From: Strongylocentrotus droebachiensis
Lineage: Eukaryota > Echinodermata > Echinoidea > Camarodonta > Strongylocentrotidae
Reading direction: 5' to 3'
Length of the DNA stretch: 64,000 nucleotides
NCBI GenBank assembly: GCA_035222895.1
Contig: JAVYIG010000608.1
Coordinates: 146,001-210,000 of the forward strand
Position 1 is the first letter of the stretch. Every line of letters begins with the position of its first letter. The position numbers and the translations under genes were made by a program. Positions 51,238-64,000 of the stretch are shown here, in pieces. The notes beneath the pieces were generated by a model. That model saw only the letters and a program-made list of their open reading frames with translations. It made no database searches and was not told the origin of the DNA.

Positions 51238-53019
51238 AACATGTATAATGTAATGAATTCGCTCTTGCACGCCTGTTAACGTCTTAAGTGTACCATGGTC
51301 TTCTTAAAGTGTAACACGGCGCTTAAGCACCTGAAAAATAGTCGCTCCGTGCGGAACACAGCGCGTTGACATGCTGCTCGCTCGTGGGGGCTGAGCATCT
51401 TCCAAAGTTGGAGGGGGGAACCAACAAAAAGGGGGACTTTCTAGAGGAAAAAGGGCACCTCCAAAGGAAAACCTTAAAGGTAATACAAAGTTTCGGTACG
51501 GGGTCATGAATTTGGTTCAAATGAACATATTGGAAGCATATGCGATCCTACAATATTCAGTTATCATTGTCGCGGTTGAAATCGAGTCTAAAGTTATGAA
51601 ATTGTAAAGAATAAACTCTTTATATTGTATAGCTCCCCTCAAGGTCAAGATATTAATTAAGCCATAAAACAATGTTTCTTGACTAAAATCAACCGATTGG
51701 CTATTCCCGTTTGTAAATTATATATCTACATAACTACATATTCCGAGATTTTCATGGTCGCAGCTACCATTGTATGACTGTAAGCGCTATTTGATATTCA
51801 ATTTTTCTCGAAAGCAGAAGTGTTTTAGGGACTAAATTTTCTAGTGCTTATATTACATCCACAGAGGCATCCAAAATATAACAAAAGTGTAAAGAACCAC
51901 TATCCAGCCAATTTTCAACATTTTCCAACACTTTGTATTACCTTTAAAGCGAGAATATACAATTTGTAACATTAAATACCCCTACATCGTGATTAGGCCT
52001 ACATTGTCAGGGATGATTTCAATATTTATTGTTCTCTTTATATGGTCCAACATACTGTTTAAGCCTCTTACTTTGCAGTTGAATGTGATAGTCTGAATAT
52101 TCTTTTGCAAGAGAGCAATTAAGCGAGACAGCAAACAATACATATTTGTGACGTCGCATAGTTTGACAATTACATTTTACGAAGAGGAAAAACAATGCTG
52201 GTGGGCTTTAATGCACAATCTAACCAAGATAACTGAAAATGAGTAACAAGAGTATATCAACTATAAATGCGAGCGAGCGTAGCGGGTGAGCTTAGGTGAA
52301 ATTAAAGAAAAGGGTCGCTTTAAATTAAGGGCACATGATATACAGAAAGGAAAAGGGTGGCACTTATCAGAAGGGTAAATGGAACTTACTACAAAGGCAA
52401 AGGAGGCATGTGCTAAAGTAAAAGGGAGCGCTTATCAGAAAGGCATAGGGGAATTTATGAGAATGGAAAAGGGTCACTTACTATAAAGGAAAAGTGGCAC
52501 CTCTCAGATTCGAATAGGGTAAATTATCAGAGGTAAAGGGGACGCTTTTCAGAGGTGGTATAGGGCACTTATAAGAAGGTGAACTGGGCACTTATCTGAA
52601 TTAAAAGGGGTACAAAGTCTCTAATGTGAAAAGGTCTGGAGCACTTTCGGGGTACATCTGAATACCTTATGCATAAATGAAAGAATGAATGAAAAATGGA
52701 AGAATAAGAGAAAGAGTGGATGGATGATTGATCGATAGATTGATTTGTCACAAAATTTCATATTTCAGGTTTACTATTTCATCACATTTTGTTTCCATTC
52801 TTCTTTTGTACAATTTTTTCCCTTTTCTCCCTTTTCTCTTATCATCAGGCCTGGGATCTGTGGGTGTTAGGATTCTTGTAGCAACTTTAAATGGACATTT
52901 TTAGTGGGCACATAATAATAACCCATGGAAATGTATGTAACCCATTAAATAAAATAAAATTACCATCGACCCTCCCCCCCCCCCTCTTTTTTTTTAAAGA
53001 AAGAAACCGAAGAGAAATG
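51238..53019. other. Intergenic flank right of the inverted duplication, with minisatellite
   Basis: No gene recognised. Between about 52290 and 52590 a degenerate tandem repeat like that at 41560-42030 occurs (GGGCACTTATCAGAAGG-like units). A C run followed by a T run lies at about 52973-52995. Confidence 0.6.
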
Positions 53020-53549
53020 TTAAAGGGACTTGGAAACATTGCTCAGATGAGAGAAAAACGGTGCTAAGGTAGTGACTTCAATGGTATTGTACAATTAATG
53101 ATAATCAGAAAGTTTGAGTGAAAACAGAGCATTATTAATGATACAAATCGGGTAAAACTGATCTGATCAATTCCTTAATTCTCCCAACTATATTATTACA
53201 ATTTCATTCCATTTTAGGTGAATGAAAATCGTCACAAAGGAATGCCTTTGCTTCATATACCATTCCAAACATTTAAGTGTTGAAGGATTTTTAAAGGCCT
53301 GTTTTATGTCTTATTTTCATGGAAAAACGGTTGGGAAAATTTAAAATTGGTTGGAGAATTTACTGTAAGAGAGTGTCACACTGATGCCTTCGAGGAAAAT
53401 TATAAATATCTTTGTGGTTAGAGAATTTGTTCAGGATTTTTTGCATGTTAGAGGGTTAGTACAGCAGAAGGAATAAAATAAGTAACATTTCATACACAAA
53501 TTACGTAGTTTTTTCATCAACCTTCAACGATGTTACCGAGTCACTTTAA
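53020..53549. mobile_element. TTAA-flanked MITE (copy 2)
   Basis: A 530-bp relative of the element at 26709-27240, in the same orientation. Ends TTAAAGGGACTTGGAAACAT and, reverse-complemented, TTAAAGTGACTCGGTAACAT, with TTAA at both ends. No coding capacity. Confidence 0.75.
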
Positions 53550-54619
53550 GATTAGAGAAACAAATAAGAGAAAGAGAAGGAGATAGAAGAGAAAAGGGAA
53601 AGAAACAAACAAAATGGTATTAAAAACAAGCGGTAGATAAAAGAACAAATTGAAGACAATGTATCAATGTTATCTCGCTCCTTTAAGCTTTTTCTTTCGT
53701 CTTCCTTTCATTCTTGTTTTCTTCTTTTTCTTTAAATTTATTTATTTCTTTTAAAATATTTTTATCTGTTTCTTTCTAACTTAGTTTCCTTTTCCCCAAA
53801 TGATTTTATTTCCTTCAATCATTTATTCTTTATTTTATTTCTTTCTTTTTACTTTTTTCTTTCTTCTTTTTTCCTTTTTTTTTAAATCTTATTTTTCTTT
53901 TTACCTTTTTTCATTCTGTGTCTTCTATTTCTTTCTCAATTTTTTTCTTTTATTGCTTACTTTCCGGCATAATTTAAACAAGAGAAAGCTATACAGCTCT
54001 TCGTGGTCGACAGCCAACAACAATGAAGCAGAGTACACGCAGTTTCTAGGGATTATATCGCTCGAGCAGACGATGAAATTGCGCCCTATCCCGTCCAAAC
54101 TTATCTAGGTTCTTGTAGAAGCGAGGGAGCAAAGTGATCGAGCGCTATTTTCTAGTTTCGATTCATCTCTTCCTCAAATGAGGAACGACAACTCTGGAGA
54201 AGTCTAGGAATTTAGTAACGTTACCGAAATTTAAGATTTCTTTCAATTGTTGAACCTTTACAAATGTCCACTCAAATATTGGGGTGCAATATTTAATAAA
54301 AGGCGTATGAAACTTAAATACAAGCTAGCAAAGTACTGGGATTATGCTGTTATTATTTGTTTAAATATTAAATTATTGTTTAATTCATAAGCCATATCCT
54401 AAACAGGAGCGCAAACATTACGAGATCATGAACAACATTTGCAAGGTGGAACGAATGAGATTTAGAGATTTTTGCATTTCAAGCGCTCAAACACTAGGGT
54501 TTTTCTAATGCACCTTACCCTGCATGTTGGGACTAATTGGTTTTCTTCGGCTCTCGTTTTCGAAAAAGGTGCGATGCGCCATCAGGGTTCAGTTTCAGTT
54601 AGTGATGAACACCGTTATG
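53550..54619. other. Intergenic, pyrimidine-rich on + at 53680-53960
   Basis: A T/C-rich stretch (TTTCTTT-like words) gives spurious Phe-rich frames. The rest shows no gene or recognised repeat. Confidence 0.5.
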
Positions 54620-56370
54620 CCTAGGTCACATATAAACAGGGCCCCGTACGATTTTCCCTACCCGGCGGCTTGCCGTGGATTTAGAGACCGTACGGGAACC
54701 GTCCGATTTTCATTTCTACGGCATGTGTGGTCACATATTCTGCGGCGCCCGGGAGGTGCCCGGACAAAATTCGAGTGAAATGCAAGGCGCCCGTAAAGGT
54801 GCCGTCAGGATGCCGGCCGAGTGCCGGCCGGTAACCTTATTACGGGCTTCGTCCGATGAGCAGGTGTACCGATGGCTCCCGGAAGGTGCCCTGCCGGGGC
54901 CCGGCCGGGTGCCGTGCGATGCACTGAACTACAGAGTGAGTCAGAAAAAATGTCCCACTTTTTAAAAGTTATATTGTTTGAAGTATGAATATTTAATCAT
55001 AGGTTTCATGCTTTATCTTGATAGAGTTATCCTCCCAGTAAATTTAGGTACCATTTTCATTTGAATCTCTGCATGCATCACTGACTGATATCAGACAATC
55101 TTTACAAGACTGCCAGATCTCACTTGCGCAAAGTTACTGGGTGAGGAATAAAACAGTGCATTGAACAAAGACAGTCAGACACGCGCACACGCACACGCAC
55201 ACACACCCACACACGCACACACACACACACGCACATGCACAGGCACACACACAAATGAGCATTCCATTCCCGACAAGGCCCACCCAAACTGTTACTTTTT
55301 GTCGGGAATTCTTCTTATCGTACGAAAAGTTGAGTGGACGCTGTCCTCTTTGTGCGTATTGGCGGATGTTGGGCTTCATGATGATGATGATGATGATGAT
55401 GAAAATGATGATGATGATGATGAAGATTAAGTTGGTGACATGATGGTGGTAGTGAATGTGTACAAAAGGGAAAGATGTTTAGGGTTATGCCACTTAAACA
55501 TTCAGCGATCTTGATAAAAATCAATGCTCAATCAGAAAAGAGGTAATTATGTAACAAAATCATCGTTTGTGTTGTGTGTGCGTGAGGGTATGTGAGTGTG
55601 TGCGTGTGTTTGTGTGTTTTTGTCTGTCTGGCTAATTGGATAAATGAAAAAAAAATGGCTGTCCGTTTGTTCAAAAAAATATTTTATTCCTCACCTAGCA
55701 ACTTGGCGCAAGTGAGATCTGGCAGTCTTGTAAAGATTGTCTGATGTTCAGTCATGCATGCAGAGATTCAAATTAAAATGGTACCTAAATGTACTGGGAC
55801 GATAACTCTATCAAGACTGTAGACATATCATGAAACTCATGATTAAATATTCATACTTCAAACAATACAACTTTTAAAAAGTGGGACATTTTTTCTGACT
55901 CACTCTGTATGTGTCCTCTGGTATCCGCACCTCCTTTATTTAAAACTGCGTTGACCATTTCGAGATGCCGCCGTGAGGGACCCGCACGGGCAATATTCAT
56001 TTTAAATGGCCCACGGACGGCAGACGCCTGTTGTTGTGCATATCACCCGGGGCTCTTGAGGGGCCCGTATAAGGGCGCCGTAAGGTATACGTACGAAACC
56101 CTTGAGCACCGCAAGGTACCCGTAAAGATATTTCATGAAAATTGACACCCAAAATCGTGAGGGGCCCGTCCGGGCTAGGCGTCCGGAGCCCGCATGTGAC
56201 CCGTAAGGTGCCCTATGCCTACCGGCCCTTTACGAGCTTTCTACGGCCTAACGGTCAGATAAAAACGCCGGAAGAATTGGGAGCAGCCAACTCAGCACCC
56301 CGGCGCCCGTAGGAACTTTATTCCCAAAATTTCTGTTTTTACTCGCCGTACGGGCCCCGGAGTGTATATC
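54620..56370. mobile_element. GC-rich putative DNA element, interrupted by a MITE
   Basis: About 54640-54930 and 55910-56360 are far richer in G+C than the surroundings and are filled with words such as GGTGCCG, CCCGTA and GGGCCCGT. The outer ends are roughly complementary: ATATAAACAGGGCCCCGTAC near 54630 against GTACGGGCCCCGGAGTGTAT near 56350. The two halves were once joined and are separated by the 980-bp MITE at 54930-55909. No protein domain is recognised. Its class is unknown. Confidence 0.5.
54930..55909. mobile_element. MITE with about 220-bp inverted repeats, microsatellites inside
   Basis: Starts CAGAGTGAGTCAGAAAAAAT and ends TTTTCTGACTCACTCTG, each next to TA. The arms share GTGGGACATT/AATGTCCCAC, GAGATCTGGCAGTCTTG and ATTTGAATCTCTGCATGCAT with complements. 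Between them are (CA)n at about 55180-55250 and (ATG)n at about 55378-55422. Likely a Tc1/mariner-type non-autonomous element. Confidence 0.85.
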
Positions 56371-56739
56371 TGAAAGCCCCATTAGAAGCACTTGTGTAAT
56401 TATGAGAATGACACCCCCCCCCCCCCGAAGCTCCACCCTCCCCCGGATTAGTCCATTCCCCATTTATTACCCCACCTTGTTCAATATCGCATTTCGATTT
56501 CAGCCACGCGCAGCTCCAAATTTAATGGATGAGGACCGGAGGGGTCCGCTCATTTCATATTTTGACCGCTCTCGACTGCCATGGACTGCTCACGTTTTGT
56601 TTGCTTTTTTTTTGGGGGGGGGGAGGGGTGGGTTTTTTTTATTTTTAATTTTTAAATTTACTTATATATATATTTATATACTTTTAAAATATCCGTTTGT
56701 GTTTTAATTTGGGGAAGGGGGTTATTAAGAAAAGAATTT

Positions 56740-57045
56740 TTTTAATTCAAAATAATTGAGTTGTGTATATTGTGTATATATGTTATGTAAAGTAATTTGA
56801 AATAATTTGTATTTGTATGATGTATATTTTTGCAAGCATTGCTTGTTTTTGGTTCCCCAATATTTCACGTTATGTTAATTACAAACAAATTGTTGATTAT
56901 GTAATATTTTATTGCACTTTTATAGTCTTCATTTTATTCCTTTAATTGTATTTAGTTTTTGAATGTATTGTTTGTTTGTATAACTACTTGTTCAAATTTA
57001 TTTGTGAATTATGGTAATGAATTCAAATCAAATCAAATCAAATGT
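56740..57045 (+). mobile_element. LINE 3' end with (TCAAA)n tail
   Basis: T-rich 3' UTR-like sequence ending AATTCAAATCAAATCAAATC. No coding part remains. Assigned only from the tail pattern shared with other LINE ends in the window. Confidence 0.5.
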
Positions 57046-57099
57046 TTATGACGACAATAAAAATACTACAAAACAAAACAATTTACGCTTTGTTCCGCT

Positions 57100-57245
57100 A
57101 AGAAATATAGAGGGCGCGCTAGCGCTACAGCATAAATTACCAAAAAATGTAACGTTATTTCCGGTCATTTGTTGTGGCAAGTTTCAATCATTCGAGATAT
57201 CCTACATTTTCAGGCCTCTTCCGGCTTCCCATGCTGATGCATGAG
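57100..57245 (+). promoter_or_regulatory. Candidate promoter and first exon of TMEM161 gene
   Basis: Contains TTCCGGTCATT and CTCTTCCGGC, resembling ETS-type sites, and ends ATGCATGAG|GTACGTT, a good splice donor. The coding start exon at 58630-58677 begins after a clear acceptor (CTTGTTGCAG), so at least one upstream untranslated exon is required, and this is the best candidate seen. Needs transcript support. Confidence 0.3.
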
Positions 57246-57579
57246 GTACGTTATCTTTTATTTCCTTAGAACAATAATTTTACTTGAAAATTGTAATTCG
57301 TAGATAGGTAGAACAAGGTGTATGATGCATGAAATAAGGATATTACAAAGTCTAAGTCTGAGTGACTCTTCGCCGGGTTCGCCGGCTGCTTGGCTTGCTT
57401 GGCTGTTTGTCGCCGGCGGTGCCCGGTGGGCTCACTCCCGCAGAGGGTGACGCGTGTATGACCGTTACCACAAATACAAATAACCCCCTTTTGCGGTCAA
57501 TTTCCACTCCAGCAAAGCATAGAGAGTCAATGCTAATACGTATTGACCTCTAGCAGTGCACTACGTGTTAATCAATAGG

Positions 57580-58098
57580 GGCGCTGGCGCTGGTCCGAGA
57601 ATGAGGATCGTCCTCATAAACGAGGATATCCTCATACTAGTCTACTCAGTCTAGATCTAGTCTAGATCCCTAGATCTATTTAATTTAGTAATAAACGCAG
57701 ACAAAATGCCTCCTCAAAAATAAGGACCATCTGCATTTCCGAGGACATTTTTTTTTCATCAGCGCTCTGTGGGTTTCGGGTTATCGAACGGGCCGCTGGC
57801 GATGCAAAAAATGGATTCCCTGTGGGAATATAACCCTAGTTCACCATCTACTTTTATGGGTTGTCCGTCTTCCCAAGGATTTATTACTCATATTAATGTG
57901 AAAGTCTCTGTACGAAGTCAATGTAAAAAACTTTAAGAAAATCATTGGGAAATCCTTTTTTCGCATCGCCAATGCGCCGATCAAAAATATGAAACGTCTG
58001 CGAAAATGCAGACGACCCTCATTTTTTAGGACGCATCGTTCTGCATTCACAAAGACGATCCTCGTTTATGAAGACGATCCTTATTCTTGGACCAGCGC
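57580..58098. mobile_element. MITE with GCGCTGGTCC inverted ends
   Basis: Left GCGCTGGTCCGAGAATGAGG and, reverse-complemented from the right, GCGCTGGTCCAAGAATAAGG, continuing into ATCGTC and ATAAACGAGGAT. Inner inverted words GGCGATGC and GCATCGCC also pair. AATAGG lies at both outer edges (57574-57579 and 58099-58104), a likely target duplication. No coding capacity. In the 5' intron of TMEM161. Confidence 0.75.
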
Positions 58099-58382
58099 AA
58101 TAGGCAGCATTTGATTACATGAATAGGCCTAGTCCATACACTCACATCACACAAATGCGCACACTCATGCTGATGCGGCTGATCAGCAAGTTTGACAGTC
58201 TAGACTATAGACTCACAATTTGTATTTTTAAATTGTTCTTTCTAACATCAGAAAGTTGAAAAATTTGTATTTTACTGCTATTAAGGTGTCATCAATCGTC
58301 ACTTAAGTACCGATTTTGAGTGAAATCAGTTTAGTTTTGGGCGCTAGTGTAGTTCCATGACATGTAACACTTGCAATTACTA

Positions 58383-58554
58383 TAGGGACTTTTAGATTTA
58401 CACGACGAGAGCGTGGACTGCCGCGTGTGACATTGTGTTAAGGCACTGGGCCGTGCCCGGCAGTGCCTTTAAAGTTAAAAAGACGTCACATTACCTTAAA
58501 AGGATGTCACAAGTAGCGGTCCACGTTCTCGTCGTATCAATCTAAAAGCCCCTA
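58383..58554. mobile_element. Near-perfect hairpin MITE, about 170 bp
   Basis: Left GGGACTTTTAGATTTACACG and, reverse-complemented from the right, GGGGCTTTTAGATTGATACG, continuing through ACGAGAACGTGGACCGC-like sequence. TA at both ends. The loop holds a second small inverted repeat, AAGGCACTG/CAGTGCCTT. It lies about 75 bp upstream of the acceptor of the start-codon exon of TMEM161. Confidence 0.75.
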
Positions 58555-58674
58555 ATGAAGGATAACAGACCAATGATAGTTGATTAAAAATGATTAATAT
58601 CTGATATACTTTCATTTTTCTTGTTGCAGAGATCCACCAACTTCTTCATCGTTGTGATCTAACAAAATTCCACC

Positions 58675-63139
<4,465 letters not shown>

Positions 63140-64000
63140 AACCTGTCTCTCACAAGGCAGACAGGAAAAGTGCTCCTCAGTGGCGTGGTGTCTATAATAC
63201 AGGTTCCTGTAGTGCACATTTCCATGAGAAATATTATTCAAGGGAAACATAAAATGTGGGATTTCTTTTTGTAGTCTTAAGCGGTTGCTGAAACAGGTTT
63301 CACTATAAGATTCAAATTAAGTCGCCAATTGTATATTGTATGAACTTAATTAAATTTAATGAAGTGCTGGTGTGTGTTTTTTTGACGAAACATGACGCAT
63401 TTGATGTAGAGCTCTCTCATTCTGTTCATACGCTCAGTAAAATAAGGGACGTTAATCGAACAATTAATCTCACTTTGTCCAATTACAATATCTTGTCCTT
63501 ATCCATGAGGTTAGGACAAATAGCTTTATTCCGTCATCTTACTTTGTGCACTACTCAATGTACTCTTCCATTATTTGTAGTATTAATCATTGTTATGTAC
63601 ATGTAGGTATGATCATTAAGTGTATGCTTTGTTTGATTATATGAACATTTTTATTTTCTTGTCAAGCCAGAACTCCTAATTATCTTTAAACAATTAAAGT
63701 TGTTAACTTGAGAACAGTAGCTGATTGTTTTTACCCTTCGTAGCTTATAAATAGCATGCAGAATTTACTTTGCCATACAGAACTACAGCAATTTTAACTT
63801 GAGAACAGTCCCTGGGGGGGGGGGTGTTTCACAAAGAATAAGACCGTCTTTAACTATAGCAGGCCATTCATGCCACTCTTTGCTCTCACCATTATGATCT
63901 TTCAGTAATATTTTCTCCTTCAATAATGAATTATCTTAAAATGAAAATTCTGTAGATTTGTGACCATGATTTGTAGCTCCCTTGAGAGACCAATGCCAAT
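63140..64000. other. TMEM161 intron continuing past the window edge
   Basis: A G run near 63814-63823. No further TMEM161 exon was found, so the next one lies beyond the window. Confidence 0.5.

Noticed and set aside
54524-54965. Overlapping frames in GC-rich DNA
   Set aside because: Few stops are expected in GC-rich sequence. No recognisable domain, and both run into MITE sequence or its border.

Overview
This is a gene-poor, repeat-rich piece of a eukaryotic nuclear genome. Genes are split by GT-AG introns. Between them lie LINE remnants, short inverted-repeat DNA transposons (MITEs), tRNA-derived SINEs and many microsatellites. The mix of AT-rich introns, LINE 3' ends with TCAA tails, tRNA-headed SINEs and several Dispatched-like genes fits a marine invertebrate. 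An echinoderm such as a sea urchin is my best guess, but no single feature proves it.

Four genes can be supported. Three are members of the Dispatched family, the RND-type 12-pass sterol-sensing-domain transporters that release lipid-modified Hedgehog. Each has a small N-terminal exon, a 124-nt exon carrying the first membrane segment, a 196-205-nt exon starting with the family motif GF(E/Q)ARGT, and one long terminal exon of about 2.6 kb with the other eleven membrane segments. For all three, the splice sites I read give an uninterrupted frame that is an exact multiple of three. The fourth is the 5' part of a TMEM161 gene at the right edge (58.6 kb to beyond 62.7 kb).

Layout: 0.2-2.1 kb is a decayed LINE split by a MITE. 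2.0-8.0 kb is a tandem array of about 26 units made from the 3' end of that LINE, interrupted by a second kind of element carrying a zinc-finger gene fragment. 9.5-24.8 kb and 35.5-51.2 kb are the two arms of a large inverted duplication, each with one Dispatched gene (gene 1 on +, gene 3 on -, so the pair converges). The 10.7-kb spacer holds a third, more diverged Dispatched gene (gene 2, +) and a Tc1 transposon remnant. 51.2-57 kb is intergenic and repeat-filled, with a GC-rich putative element at 54.6-56.4 kb. 57-64 kb is the TMEM161 region.

The arms differ mainly by later insertions: MITEs and LINEs in the left arm, a LINE, a SINE and expanded tandem repeats in the right. They remain nearly identical in the terminal Dispatched exons, including silent positions, which suggests recent duplication or ongoing gene conversion. 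All coordinates of introns, repeat borders and arm ends were read by eye. Arm ends and repeat borders may be off by tens of bases.
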